64,000 nucleotides of DNA from assembly GCA_944389585.1 (NCBI GenBank), contig CALXMW010000005.1:1-64000 (forward strand). The letters run 5' to 3'. The position numbers and the translations under genes are program-made. Under the pieces are notes generated by a model. That model was not told the origin of the DNA and ran no database searches. It was given only the letters and a program-made list of their open reading frames with translations. The DNA comes from an uncultured Kiritimatiellota bacterium. GTDB taxonomy: Bacteria; Verrucomicrobiota; Kiritimatiellia; RFP12; DVOR01. Positions 27,754 to 36,887 of this stretch are shown one piece after another. Position 1 is the first letter of the stretch; the number at the start of each line of letters is the position of its first letter.

Positions 27754-29457
27754 ATGTTGCGTTGGACTGAGACGTTGCTGAACACTTTGCGCGAACCTCC
27801 GCAGGACGCCGAGATTGTCAGCCACAAGTTGATGATTCGCGCCGGCATGATGCGTAAACTCGGCGGCGGCCTCTATGTCTACCTTCCCCTGGGGATGCGT
27901 GCCTTGCGCAAGATCGAGGCCATCGTGCGCGAGGAAATGGATCGCGCCGGCGCGCAGGAGACGCTCTTCCCCATCCTTCAGCCCGCCGAGCTCTGGAAGC
28001 AGACCGGCCGTTGGGAATCGATGGGCCCCGGGATGTTCCGCGTGAAAGACCGCAAAGACGCCTGGTATGTCCTCGCCCCCACCGCCGAGGAAGCCTTCAC
28101 CGCCTTGGCCAAGAGCGAAATCTCTTCCTACCGCCAGCTTCCGCGCACCATCTACCAGCTGCAGGACAAGTTCCGCGACGAGATCCGCCCCCGCTTCGGC
28201 CTCATCCGCGGCAAAGAGTTCATCATGAAGGACGCCTACAGCTTTGACGCCGACGAGGCCGGCGCCGACAAAAGCTACTGGGCGATGCACGCGGCCTACG
28301 TGCGTATTTTTGAGCGCGTCGGTCTCAAGGCCAAACCCGTCGAGGCCGACACCGGCGACATCGGCGGCAACTTCTCCCACGAATTCATGGTCTTCGCCGC
28401 CAGCGGCGAGGATGGTATCCTTGACTGCCCCCACTGCGGTTACGCCGCCAACCAGGAGCGCGCCGAGCGCACCGTCCGGCCCGTGCCCTACCAAGCCGAG
28501 GCCGGCGCCCCCGAGGAAGTCGCCACCCCCGGCCAACATTCCTGCGAGGAAGTCGCCCGCTTCTTGGGCCGCCCCCTCGACCAAATCATCAAGAGCCTCG
28601 TCCTCCTCGTCGGCGGCAAGCCCACCCTGGTGCTCGTCCCCGGCGACCGCGAGCTGAGCGAGACCAAGCTCCGCCGTCTCTTCGGCGGCGCCAAGGTTGA
28701 AGAGGCCGACGAGGCCACCGTCGCCCAGGTCGCCGGCCCCGTCGGCTCCATCGGCCCCGTCGGCGTTTCCATCCCCGTCTACGCCGACCGCGCGCTCGAA
28801 GGCGCCGCGGACATGGTCGTCGGCGCGAACAAGGAAGGCTTCCACCTGGCGCACGTCTCCCTGGCGCGCGACGCGAAGGTCATGGCCTACGAAGACCTCG
28901 TCACCGTCCGCGAAGGCGACCAGTGCCCCAAATGCGGCGCGTCGCTGGCCCTCCGCCGCGGCACCGAGGTGGGCCAATGCTTCAAGCTCGGCACGAAATA
29001 CTCCGCCGCCATGGGCGCGACCTACCTCGACGAGCAGGGCGCCGCCAAGCCCATCGTCATGGGTTGCTACGGCATCGGCGTCTCGCGTACCCTCCAGGCC
29101 ATTGTCGAGCAAAGCAACGACGCCGACGGCATCATTTGGCCCGCCGCCGTCGCCCCCTGCCAGGTCAACCTCCTGATCCTCGACCCCGATGACGCCGAGG
29201 TCGTCGCCCAGGCCGAGGCCCTTGGCCAGGCCCTTGAGGCCCGCGGCATCGATGTCTTCGTGGACGACCGTGCCGAGCGCCCGGGCGTCAAGTTCAAGGA
29301 TGCCGACCTCATCGGCCTGCCCGTGCGTGTTGTCGCCGGCGCCAAGAGCCTGGCCAAAGGCGGCTTCGAAATCCGCCGCCGCACCGAGCGCGACTCCGCC
29401 GTCGTCGCCCCCGACCAGGCCGCCGACGCCATCGCCCAGATGCTCAAGACCCTTTAA
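27754..29457 (+). CDS. proS: Prolyl-tRNA synthetase, bacterial type
   Basis: Charges tRNA(Pro). The 567-aa class II enzyme shows motif 1 (YLPLGMRALRKIE), motif 2 (FRDEIRPRFGLIRGKEFIMKDAYSF), the bacterial INS editing domain between motifs 2 and 3 (about residues 240-390), motif 3 (GCYGIGVSRTLQAIVE) and the anticodon-binding domain. It starts a + strand run followed by HU, hisS and gluQ. Confidence 0.96.
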   Translation: MLRWTETLLNTLREPPQDAEIVSHKLMIRAGMMRKLGGGLYVYLPLGMRALRKIEAIVREEMDRAGAQETLFPILQPAELWKQTGRWESMGPGMFRVKDRKDAWYVLAPTAEEAFTALAKSEISSYRQLPRTIYQLQDKFRDEIRPRFGLIRGKEFIMKDAYSFDADEAGADKSYWAMHAAYVRIFERVGLKAKPVEADTGDIGGNFSHEFMVFAASGEDGILDCPHCGYAANQERAERTVRPVPYQAEAGAPEEVATPGQHSCEEVARFLGRPLDQIIKSLVLLVGGKPTLVLVPGDRELSETKLRRLFGGAKVEEADEATVAQVAGPVGSIGPVGVSIPVYADRALEGAADMVVGANKEGFHLAHVSLARDAKVMAYEDLVTVREGDQCPKCGASLALRRGTEVGQCFKLGTKYSAAMGATYLDEQGAAKPIVMGCYGIGVSRTLQAIVEQSNDADGIIWPAAVAPCQVNLLILDPDDAEVVAQAEALGQALEARGIDVFVDDRAERPGVKFKDADLIGLPVRVVAGAKSLAKGGFEIRRRTERDSAVVAPDQAADAIAQMLKTL

Positions 29458-29484
29458 TAAAGCAAGACAAACAAAGGAACGAAC

Positions 29485-29832
29485 ATGAACGACGAACTTC
29501 CTGCCGTGCGTAAGATCCCCTCCACCAGCACCCGCCGCGACATCTCCGTGGCCATCGCCTCCACCCACCACATTCCCCAAGCGCTGGCCTACCAAATCAT
29601 CGACACCACCTTCGAGGCGCTCCTCGACAACCTCAAGACCAATGGTCACGTCGAGCTTCGCGGTTTCGGCGTCTTCGAGATCGTCGAGCGCAAAGGCCGC
29701 AAGGGGCGCAACCCCAAGAAGCCTACGCAGGAAGTCTGGATCCCCAACCGCAAGACCATCAAGTTCAAGGCCTCCCGCCTTCTGCGCGAGGAACTCGCCG
29801 AGGCCAACCTGCCCCAGCGTCTGCGCGGCTAA
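29485..29832 (+). CDS. HU/IHF-family DNA-binding protein
   Basis: A 115-aa nucleoid protein that binds and bends DNA as a dimer. The family signature is in the beta-arm (GFGVFEIVERKGRKGRNP, residues about 63-80). A 15-residue N-terminal extension precedes the usual helix. AAGGAA lies before the ATG. It follows proS by 27 nt and is closed by a GC hairpin plus T4. Confidence 0.92.
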   Translation: MNDELPAVRKIPSTSTRRDISVAIASTHHIPQALAYQIIDTTFEALLDNLKTNGHVELRGFGVFEIVERKGRKGRNPKKPTQEVWIPNRKTIKFKASRLLREELAEANLPQRLRG

Positions 29833-29852
29833 GCGACGCCCGCCACGCGAAC

Positions 29853-29886
29853 GCGGCCGCGACGCCCCCGGGCCGCGGCCGCTTTT
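29853..29886 (+). terminator. Intrinsic terminator after the HU gene
   Basis: GCGGCCGCG (29853-29861) pairs with CGCGGCCGC (29874-29882); TTTT follows. The hisS ATG comes only 16 nt later, so some read-through into hisS is likely. Confidence 0.65.
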
Positions 29887-29902
29887 CATCCCAGGAGCAC
29901 CC

Positions 29903-31165
29903 ATGAGCAACGTTTCCTTTGAGGCCCCGCGCGGCATGCGCGACTTCTATCCCGAGGACATGGCCTGGCGCAACCGCGTCTTCGACGCCTGGCGCGCCGC
30001 CGCCGAGCGCTTCGGCTTCCAACCCTACGACGCCTGCGTCGTCGAATCCCTCGAGCTCCTCCAACGCAAAAGCGGCGAGGAAGTCTCCGAGCAGATCTAC
30101 GCCTTCGACGACAAATCCGGCCGTCACTTGGCCCTGCGCCCTGAGATGACGCCCACCCTCGCGCGCATGGTCGCCGCCCGCCAGAGTCGCCTCACCTTCC
30201 CCCTCAAATGGTACGCCCTCGCCCAATGCTTCCGCTACGAGCGCATGACCCGCGGCCGCAAGCGCGAGCACTACCAGCTGAACCTGGACATCATCGGCTC
30301 CGAGGACGTCCTCTGCGAGGCCGAGATCCTCGGTGCCGCCGTCTCCGCCATGCGTGCCATGGGCATGCCCGACGACGCCTGGCGCATCCACGTCTCCAGC
30401 CGCGCCCTCCTCGGCGAGCTCCTGGCCGCCAGCGGCATCCCCGCCGCGCAGCACACCGCCGTCTTCGTCGCCCTCGACAAGCGCGGCAAGATTTCCGACG
30501 AGGAAATCGCCGCCCTCCTGCGCGAGGCCGGCCTCGACGACGCGGCCGTCTCAAAGACCTTCGAGCTCCTCGCCGTCACCTCCCTTGAGGGCGCCGAGGC
30601 CCTCGCCGGGGCGGGCTCCCCCGCCATCGCCAATCTTCGCGCCCTCTTCGGCCTCGCCGGGCAGATGGGCTACGGCGGGCTCCTCCAATTCGACATCGCC
30701 GTCATTCGCGGCCTCTCCTACTACACCGGCATCGTCTTTGAGGCCTTCGACGTCCAACGCCGCTTCCGCGCCATCTTCGGCGGCGGCCGCTACGACTCGC
30801 TCCTGGCCCTCGTCGGCGGCAAGCCCACCCCCGCCGTCGGCATGGGCTTCGGCGACGTCGTCGTCGGCGAGGTGCTCCGCGAGGTGCTGGGCGACGCCTG
30901 CCCCGTGGCCCGCCGCGGCTACGCCGTCGGCTACATGGCTCCCGAGCAACGCCCCGCCGCCGTCGCCCTCGCCGCCAAGCTCCGCGCCGAAGGCCACCCC
31001 GTCGACCTTGCCCTGCTGGCCCAGAAGCCCAAGCACTTCTTCGCCAAGGCCGGCGCCTCCGCCGCCAAGTACGCCGTCTTCCTCGGCCCCGACGACGTCG
31101 CCGCCGGCGTCGCCCAGGCCAAAGACCTCGACACCCGCGAGGCCACCCCCCTGGCCCTCGCATGA
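29903..31165 (+). CDS. hisS: Histidyl-tRNA synthetase
   Basis: Charges tRNA(His). Class II core: motif 2 region with CFRYERMTRGRKREHYQLNLD (the Arg contacts ATP), the histidine-specific RGLSYYTGIVFE and GGRYDSLL, and a C-terminal anticodon domain of about 95 aa. These His-specific motifs favour HisS over the HisZ paralogue. Length 420 aa is normal. CAGGAG 8 nt upstream supports ATG 29903. Its stop overlaps the gluQ start by 4 nt. Confidence 0.94.
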   Translation: MSNVSFEAPRGMRDFYPEDMAWRNRVFDAWRAAAERFGFQPYDACVVESLELLQRKSGEEVSEQIYAFDDKSGRHLALRPEMTPTLARMVAARQSRLTFPLKWYALAQCFRYERMTRGRKREHYQLNLDIIGSEDVLCEAEILGAAVSAMRAMGMPDDAWRIHVSSRALLGELLAASGIPAAQHTAVFVALDKRGKISDEEIAALLREAGLDDAAVSKTFELLAVTSLEGAEALAGAGSPAIANLRALFGLAGQMGYGGLLQFDIAVIRGLSYYTGIVFEAFDVQRRFRAIFGGGRYDSLLALVGGKPTPAVGMGFGDVVVGEVLREVLGDACPVARRGYAVGYMAPEQRPAAVALAAKLRAEGHPVDLALLAQKPKHFFAKAGASAAKYAVFLGPDDVAAGVAQAKDLDTREATPLALA

Positions 31166-32064
31166 GGCGCGTCGGCCGCCTGGCCCCGTCGCCGACGGGC
31201 GCGCTCCACCTGGGGAACATCCGCACCTTTATGGCTGCGTGGCTCCAGATGCGCGCCTGCGGCGGCGAGGTGCGCCTACGCATCGAGGATCTGGATCACC
31301 CCAAGCACAAGGCCGGCGCCGCGGACGCCCTCATCGACGACCTGCGCTGGCTAGGCTTCGATTGGGATGGCCCCGTCATCCACCAATCCCAACGCCTCCC
31401 GCTTTACCGGGCGGCCCTCGGGCGCCTGGCCCCGCTCTATCCCTGCTTCTGTTCGCGCGCCGACATCCAGGGCGCGCAGTCGGCCCCGCACCCCGGCGAG
31501 GTGCTCCGCTATCCCGGCACGTGCCGCCGCCGCGCCGCGCCGCCGCCCGAGGGGCGTCTCCCCGCCTGGCGCCTGCCTCTCGGCCCGGGGGACGACGGGC
31601 GGTACGTCGACGCCTTCGCCGGGCCACAGACGCGAACGGCGGACGCGCTTACGGGGGATTTCGTCCTGGCACGGGGCGACGCGCCCGCCTATGTCCTGGC
31701 GGTGGTGGTGGATGACCATGAGATGGGCGTGACCGACGTTGTCCGCGGCGACGACATCCTGCCCGTCACGCCCGCGCAGAATGTGCTGTATCGCCGCCTG
31801 GGGTGGGAGCCGCCCGCCTATTGGCACCTGCCGCTCGTCGTCGGGCGCGACGGGCTTCGCCTGGCCAAGCGCCATGGCGACACGCGCGTCTCGGCCTATC
31901 GTGCCGCGGGGTTCCCCGCGGGGCGCATCCTCTCGGCCTTGGCGCGAACCTGCGGCTGGCTGGCGCCGGGTGAGGCCGTCGCCACGCTTGCGGAGTTGCT
32001 GCCGCGTTTTTCGATGGGGGCCATCCCGCGCGCGCCGCTCGTCTGGGACGACGCCTTGCTGTGA
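31162..32064 (+). CDS. gluQ: Glutamyl-Q tRNA(Asp) synthetase
   Basis: A truncated GluRS-like enzyme that attaches glutamate to queuosine on tRNA(Asp). The HIGH-like motif is GALHLGNIRT and the KMSKS-like motif is RLAKRHGDT. Zn-binding CFCSR and a later Tyr/Cys pair are present. The 300-aa length and absence of an anticodon-binding domain distinguish it from GltX. It is coupled to hisS and converges with alr, only 3 nt apart, without a visible terminator. Confidence 0.92.
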   Translation: MRRVGRLAPSPTGALHLGNIRTFMAAWLQMRACGGEVRLRIEDLDHPKHKAGAADALIDDLRWLGFDWDGPVIHQSQRLPLYRAALGRLAPLYPCFCSRADIQGAQSAPHPGEVLRYPGTCRRRAAPPPEGRLPAWRLPLGPGDDGRYVDAFAGPQTRTADALTGDFVLARGDAPAYVLAVVVDDHEMGVTDVVRGDDILPVTPAQNVLYRRLGWEPPAYWHLPLVVGRDGLRLAKRHGDTRVSAYRAAGFPAGRILSALARTCGWLAPGEAVATLAELLPRFSMGAIPRAPLVWDDALL

Positions 32065-32067
32065 GCC

Positions 32068-33180
32068 TCAGTCGCGGTATTCGCGGGCGACGCGCGAGCC
32101 GATGGAGCAGATGATGTCGTAGGCGTGGGTGCCCTTGAGGGCGGCCCAGTCCTGGACGGGGATCTCGTGGTCGCCGTCGCGGCCGAGGAGGGTGACGACG
32201 TCGCCGACGCGGGCCTCGGGGAGGTCGTCGAGGTTGACGGTGAGATAATCCATGGAGAGGCGCCCGAGGATGGGGGCCGGGACGCCGCGGATGAGGACGG
32301 CGCCGCGGTTGGAGAGCGCCAGGGGGAGGCCGTCGGCGTAGCCCGCGCAGACGGTGCCCACGCGCATGGGGCGGCGGGTGCGGTAGGTGTGGCCGTAGCC
32401 GATCGGGGTGTCCGCCGGAAGGGCGCGGATCTGCGCCAGGCGGGTGGTCATGGTGAGGACGGGGCGCAGGGGGACGCGGAGGGAGCCGGCGGCGTCGAAG
32501 GCGCCGTGGAGGTTGATGCCGCAGCGGACGAGGTTGAAGGGGGGGCGGCAGGCCTCGGGGGCGTTGTTGATGGCGTCGGAGTTGGCGGCGTGGATCCAGC
32601 GGAAGCGGTGGCCGAGGGCCTCGGCGGCGTCGAGGACGACGCCAAAGCGGCGGAGCTGCTCGCGGGTGAAGGCCGAGCCGCTCTCGTAGGCGAGGGGGAA
32701 GTGGGTGAAGAGGCCCTCGAGGCGGAGGTTGGGGAGGGAAAGGAGCTCGGGGAGAAGGGCGGGGGCCTCTTGCCAGAGGATTCCGGCGCGGCCCATGCCG
32801 GTGTCGAGGGCCAGGTGGCAGAGGGCCTCGCGGCCTTGGCGCCGGGCTTCGGCGGAGATGGCGCGGGCGGCCTCGGCGGAGACGACGGGGAGGGTGACGC
32901 CGGCTTCGACCATGGGGCCGATCTCGTCGGGGAGGATGCCGCTGAGGATTTGGACGGGGACGCCCAGGCCGGCGAGCTGGAGGGCCTCGAAGGGCTCGGC
33001 CACGGCGATGCGCGGGGAACCGGCGGCGACGAGGGCGCGGGCGATGGGCCCGACGCCGAGGCCGTAGGCGTTGGCCTTGAGCACGGGCATGACGGCACAG
33101 GGCGCGGCCACGCCGCGGACGGCGCGGTAATTCTCGGCCAGCGTGCCGAGGTTGACGGTAAGGATGACGCGGTGTTGCAT
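32068..33180 (-). CDS. alr: Alanine racemase
   Basis: Makes D-alanine for peptidoglycan. PLP lysine is Lys35 in VLKANAYG, the catalytic tyrosine is in GYADGLP, and GRLSMDY is a conserved C-domain motif. 370 aa is standard. ATG 33180 begins 5 nt after the ABC ATPase stop; the longer frame upstream is a shadow. It is the last gene of a guaB-ATPase-alr unit. Confidence 0.94.
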   Translation of the reverse strand: MQHRVILTVNLGTLAENYRAVRGVAAPCAVMPVLKANAYGLGVGPIARALVAAGSPRIAVAEPFEALQLAGLGVPVQILSGILPDEIGPMVEAGVTLPVVSAEAARAISAEARRQGREALCHLALDTGMGRAGILWQEAPALLPELLSLPNLRLEGLFTHFPLAYESGSAFTREQLRRFGVVLDAAEALGHRFRWIHAANSDAINNAPEACRPPFNLVRCGINLHGAFDAAGSLRVPLRPVLTMTTRLAQIRALPADTPIGYGHTYRTRRPMRVGTVCAGYADGLPLALSNRGAVLIRGVPAPILGRLSMDYLTVNLDDLPEARVGDVVTLLGRDGDHEIPVQDWAALKGTHAYDIICSIGSRVAREYRD

Positions 33181-33185
33181 GGCGC

Positions 33186-34082
33186 TTAGGCGCCTACGCG
33201 GGGGACGGCGGCGATGAGGCGCTGGGTGTAGGGGTCCTCGGGGTGGAGGAGGACTTTCTCGGCGGGGCCGCGCTCGACGATCTGGCCTTTGAACATGACG
33301 ATGATGTTGTCGGCGATGTGCTCGACGACGCCGATGTCGTGGGTGATGAAGAGGTAGGCGAGGTGGTATTTGTCCTTGAGCTCCATGAGGAGGTTGAGGA
33401 CTTGGGCGCGGATGGAGAGGTCGAGGGCGGAGACGGCTTCGTCGCAGATGATCATCTTGGGGCGGAGGGCGAGGGCGCGGGCGATGCAGATGCGTTGGCG
33501 TTGGCCGCCGGAGAAGGCGTGGGGGTAGCGGTGCATGGCGTCGGGCTGCATGCCGACGTCGCGGAGGAGCTCGGCGGCGACGTCCTGGGCCTGTTTGGGC
33601 TTGATGAGGCCGTGGACGAGCATGGCCTCGGTGAGGATGTCGAGGATGGAGTGGCGGGGGTTGAGCGTGGCGTGGGGGTCTTGGAAGACCACCTGCAGGT
33701 CGCGCCGGTATTGTTGGAGGGCCGCGCCGCGGAGGGTCAGGACGTCTTGCCCGAGGAAGCGGATGGCGCCGCTGTGGGGCTTTTCGAGGCGAAGGATGGT
33801 GCGGCTGAGCGTGCTTTTGCCGCAGCCGGATTCGCCGACGACGCCGAGCGTCTCGCCGGCCTGCATGGAGAAGGAGACGCCGTTGACGGCTTTGACGTAG
33901 CCGGCCGTGCGCGCAAAGATGCCCTTTTTGATGGGGAACCATGTGTTGAGGCCTTCCACCTCGAGGAGGGGCGGGGTGGGGGCCGAGGGTTTCGCCGGGG
34001 CGGCCGCCGGGGAGACGGGCGGCTTGAGGGCGATGACGCGCGGGTCCTTGTCCGCGAAGGGGTTGCTTTGCTGCACGGCCAT
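33186..34082 (-). CDS. Oligopeptide/dipeptide ABC transporter ATP-binding protein (OppF/DppF type)
   Basis: A 298-aa ATPase: Walker A GESGCGKST, signature FSGGQRQR, Walker B MIICDEAVSALD, H-loop THDIG. The C-terminal EDPYTQRLIAAVP is typical of OppF/DppF. A Pro/Ala-rich 40-aa N-terminal extension is unusual. No permease or OppD partner is nearby, so it would work with proteins encoded elsewhere. It sits between guaB and alr. Confidence 0.88.
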   Translation of the reverse strand: MAVQQSNPFADKDPRVIALKPPVSPAAAPAKPSAPTPPLLEVEGLNTWFPIKKGIFARTAGYVKAVNGVSFSMQAGETLGVVGESGCGKSTLSRTILRLEKPHSGAIRFLGQDVLTLRGAALQQYRRDLQVVFQDPHATLNPRHSILDILTEAMLVHGLIKPKQAQDVAAELLRDVGMQPDAMHRYPHAFSGGQRQRICIARALALRPKMIICDEAVSALDLSIRAQVLNLLMELKDKYHLAYLFITHDIGVVEHIADNIIVMFKGQIVERGPAEKVLLHPEDPYTQRLIAAVPRVGA

Positions 34083-34097
34083 GGCGGCTCCTTGCCC

Positions 34098-35594
34098 TTA
34101 CGAGCGGTAGTTGGGGGCTTCCTTGGTGATGGTGACGTCGTGCGGGTGGGCCTCGCGGACGCCGTTGGCCGTGACGCGGTAGAACTTGCCGCGTTCCTGG
34201 AGCTCGGCGATGGTGCGGCACCCGCAGTAGCCCAGCGTGCTGCGCAGGCCGCCGCAGAATTGCGTCATGATGCGGTGGACGGGGCCGGAGTAGGGGACCA
34301 TGCCTTCGATGCCCTGGGGCACGAGGTCGTCGTCGGTCTCGTTGTCCTGGAAATAGCGGGCGCGGGAGCCTTTGCCGTTCTTGAGGGCGGCGAGCGAGCC
34401 CATGCCGCGGTAGACGACGTATTGGCGCCCGCCGTTGAGGATCTTCTCGCCGGGGCTTTCCTCGCAGCCGGCCAGGACGGAGCCGAGCATGACGCAGTCG
34501 GCGCCGGCGGTGATGGCCTTGGGGACGTCGCCCGAGAGCTTGATGCCGCCGTCGCCGATGACGGGGATGGAGCCTTCGAGCGCCTTGCGGGCGTTGTAGA
34601 TGGCGGTGAGCTGCGGGATGCCGACGCCGCAGACCACGCGCGTGGTGCAGATGGAGCCCGGGCCGATGCCGACCTTGACGGCGTGGGCGCCGGCGTCGCG
34701 CAGGGCCACGGCGGCCTCGGCCGTGGCGATGTTGCCGGCGATGATGTCGATGTCGGGGTAGTGCTTGGCGATCCAGCGCACCATGTCCATGATGCCTTTG
34801 GTGTGGCCGTGCGCGGAGTCGACGACCACCACGTCCACCTCTTCCTGCGCCAGGCGCTCCATGCGCCTGTAGTCGCCCGTGCCGCCGGAAACGGAGGCGG
34901 AGACGCGCAGGCGGTGCTTGGCGTCGCGGTTGTACGCGGGGTTCTGGTTCTCGATGAGCTGCTGGACGTCGGTGTAGGAGTAGAGCCCGGCCAGGCGGCC
35001 GTCCTTGTCCACGAGCGGGAGCTTGCCAATCTTGTGCTCGCGCATGATTTTGTAGGCTTCCTCGAGGGAGGTGCCCGGCGCGGCGGTGACGGTGGCCTTG
35101 GTCATGACGGCGGAGAGCTTCTCGCTGCCGCAGTCGGAATAGCGCAGATCCTTGCCAGAAATCATGCCCACGAGGCGATCCTGGTCGTCAAGGATGGGGA
35201 AGCCGCCGAACTTGAGCCCGCGGCGTTTCTTCTCGGAGAGGAGGAAGGCCACTTCGTCGTTCGCGTGGAAGCAGACGGGGCGCTCGATGAGGCCGTTGAG
35301 GTAGTGCTTGACGCGGGCCACCTGGGAGGCCTGCTCGTCCTCGTCAAGGTTCTTGTGGATGCAGCCGATGCCGCCGGCCAGGGCCATGGCGATGGCCATG
35401 GGCGCCTCGGTGACCGTGTCCATGGCCGCGGACATGAAGGGGATGTTCATTTCCTGGCGGCTCGTCAGGCGCGTCTTCAGCGAGGCGTCGTCGGGCAGGA
35501 AATCCGCGTACTGCGTCACCAACGTCACGTCGTCATAGGTCAGCCCCTCAAAGGGAAATTGCGCCATGAACCGATCCAAATACTCATTCCGCAT
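34098..35594 (-). CDS. guaB: IMP dehydrogenase
   Basis: Oxidises IMP to XMP with NAD+, the committed step of GMP synthesis. Two CBS repeats sit inside the barrel (about residues 100-215). The catalytic loop is [11 protein letters not shown] with its Cys, and the mobile flap carries GSRARYFQ. 498 aa is normal. AAAGGA is 7 nt before ATG 35594. It heads a three-gene unit with its own promoter. Confidence 0.95.
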   Translation of the reverse strand: MRNEYLDRFMAQFPFEGLTYDDVTLVTQYADFLPDDASLKTRLTSRQEMNIPFMSAAMDTVTEAPMAIAMALAGGIGCIHKNLDEDEQASQVARVKHYLNGLIERPVCFHANDEVAFLLSEKKRRGLKFGGFPILDDQDRLVGMISGKDLRYSDCGSEKLSAVMTKATVTAAPGTSLEEAYKIMREHKIGKLPLVDKDGRLAGLYSYTDVQQLIENQNPAYNRDAKHRLRVSASVSGGTGDYRRMERLAQEEVDVVVVDSAHGHTKGIMDMVRWIAKHYPDIDIIAGNIATAEAAVALRDAGAHAVKVGIGPGSICTTRVVCGVGIPQLTAIYNARKALEGSIPVIGDGGIKLSGDVPKAITAGADCVMLGSVLAGCEESPGEKILNGGRQYVVYRGMGSLAALKNGKGSRARYFQDNETDDDLVPQGIEGMVPYSGPVHRIMTQFCGGLRSTLGYCGCRTIAELQERGKFYRVTANGVREAHPHDVTITKEAPNYRS

Positions 35595-35624
35595 AGGAAA
35601 TCCTTTCTGCTTCGCTTTCCCTCT

Positions 35625-35655
35625 ATTATATAGCACATCCCCGCCGTTTGCGCAA
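35625..35655 (-). promoter_or_regulatory. Promoter of guaB-ATPase-alr
   Basis: On the - strand a consensus TATAAT (rc of 35625-35630) is preceded by TTGCGC at a spacing of 19 nt. The leader to the ATG is about 25 nt. Confidence 0.6.
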
Positions 35656-35900
35656 GCCGCCCGCCTTGGTCGCGCCTTTGGCCGCGGGTGTGGCGGCCTT
35701 GAGCCGCCTGTGTTGGAAGTGTTCCCGCCCCGCCGTCTCCGTGTGGGGGGAACCTCCGCGCGCCATCGCCGCCGAGCGCCGACCTGCAGCCTTGGCCTTC
35801 GATTCCGCCGGCGAGACCTGCCGCCCAGGAAAGGCGGCTTGACGGTTCCCATGTCTGTCCGGTTCCATGCGGTCCATGGCGGACTGACCGCCGAACGCGA
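35656..35900. other. Spacer with no identifiable gene
   Basis: GC-rich sequence between two divergent promoters. Open frames here are short, lack ribosome sites and show no recognisable protein pattern. I see no RNA structure or repeat. Confidence 0.4.
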
Positions 35901-35929
35901 TTGACGTGCCAGGGGCAATTCTTTATACT
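35901..35929 (+). promoter_or_regulatory. Promoter of PH-domain protein
   Basis: TTGACG (35901-35906), a 17-nt spacer and TATACT (35924-35929) form a near-consensus sigma-70 promoter 66 nt before the ATG. Confidence 0.75.
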
Positions 35930-35994
35930 ACCCTCGTGTTCCCGGCGTGCGGCGCGAATGGGTCGCGGCGGCGTCCGGCGCAAAGGAGTTGGAC

Positions 35995-36375
35995 ATGGGT
36001 TTGATCGGCGCTTTGATGGGCAACGCAGGGCAGGCGGACGAGCTGGCCCTGCGAAAGAAATATGGCAATCTCCTCTTGGATGACGAGACGATCGAGATGG
36101 GCTTCAAGCTGATTCGCGACGTCTACATCTTCACGGACAAGCGCCTGATCTTGATCGACAAGCAGGGCTTGACGGGCAAAAAAGTGGACATGCTATCTTT
36201 GCCGTATCGTTCCATCTCCCGCTTTAGCCTGGAGACATCGGGGCATTTCGATTTGGACGCTGAGCTGAAGATCTGGGTCTCGTCCTCCCCCGAACCGACG
36301 GTTTCCAAGACCTTCAACCGCTCGGTGGACGTCTATGCCGTGCAGCGTGTGCTGGCCAGCCACGTATTGGGCTGA
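35995..36375 (+). CDS. Bacterial PH-domain protein
   Basis: A 126-aa protein matching the small bacterial pleckstrin-homology family (bPH_1): an N-terminal helix (MGLIGALMGN), then strands with KLIRDVYIFTDKRLILIDKQG and LPYRSISRFSLETSGHFDLDAELKIW. AAAGGAG is 7 nt before ATG 35995. Function of the family is poorly known; many are stress-related membrane-surface proteins. It is monocistronic with a strong promoter. Confidence 0.8.
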   Translation: MGLIGALMGNAGQADELALRKKYGNLLLDDETIEMGFKLIRDVYIFTDKRLILIDKQGLTGKKVDMLSLPYRSISRFSLETSGHFDLDAELKIWVSSSPEPTVSKTFNRSVDVYAVQRVLASHVLG

Positions 36376-36563
36376 GCGGCACGCGCGTACCCCGGAATGA
36401 TGCGCCCTCCCGGGCCGCGCCGCCGTGGCGTCGTGACCGGGCAGGGCCCGGAAAGGGCCCCGCCCCGCAGGCCATACCGTAAGACCTCTTGAAGGGCGCA
36501 GGACTTCGAGGCGGGCGATGTCGTAACCCCATTTCCCCAAGCAAGGCGATGGGATGCAGACAG

Positions 36564-36593
36564 TTGACAAACGGGGCGGGAATGGGGTATAAA
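36564..36593 (+). promoter_or_regulatory. Consensus promoter without an associated ORF
   Basis: TTGACA (36564-36569), an 18-nt spacer and TATAAA (36588-36593). Nothing protein-coding follows on the + strand. Confidence 0.6.
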
Positions 36594-36599
36594 GTTATC

Positions 36600-36760
36600 G
36601 TGTTTGAGTTGCGGTGACGGCCCACGCGAGCCCTCTCCCACGCCTCAGACGCATAAGAAAGAATGCGTCACGCATACTTTCGTCCAGTGGAAACTACCAC
36701 TGAGTTTATATGGATTGATTGGCAAGGGGATATTGTTAGGTGTGATAGGATTTGTGTAAG
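36600..36760 (+). ncRNA. Candidate small RNA
   Basis: Downstream of a strong promoter lie two perfect hairpins: GACGCAT-(8)-ATGCGTC (36648-36669) and CAGTGG-AAACTA-CCACTG (36685-36702). I recognise no known RNA family and see no T-tract that would end the transcript. Assignment is speculative. Confidence 0.25.
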
Positions 36761-36773
36761 GGGTGAGGGATGT

Positions 36774-36805
36774 GAAAGCCCCCGCCGGGGAGGGCGGACG
36801 GGGGC
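36774..36805 (-). terminator. Possible terminator after the phage-type genes
   Basis: On the - strand GCCCCCG and CGGGGGC pair across a 14-nt loop, followed by TTTC. It lies about 80 nt after the stop at 36888. Confidence 0.35.
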
Positions 36806-36887
36806 GAGGGCGGCGGGATGGGGCCTGCCGGCGCAGGGGAGGTGCGGAGGGCTGCCACCGGACCGGGGATGGGTCGGCGTGGGGAGG

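Larger units (their letters stand above)
36376..36887. other. 512-nt non-coding segment with promoter and hairpins
   Basis: No protein gene is supported. The first half is GC-rich; 36594-36770 is markedly more AT-rich than the rest of the window. It contains a consensus promoter (36564-36593), two hairpins just downstream and a terminator-like hairpin near 36774-36805. It may encode a small RNA or mark a prophage boundary. Confidence 0.5.
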
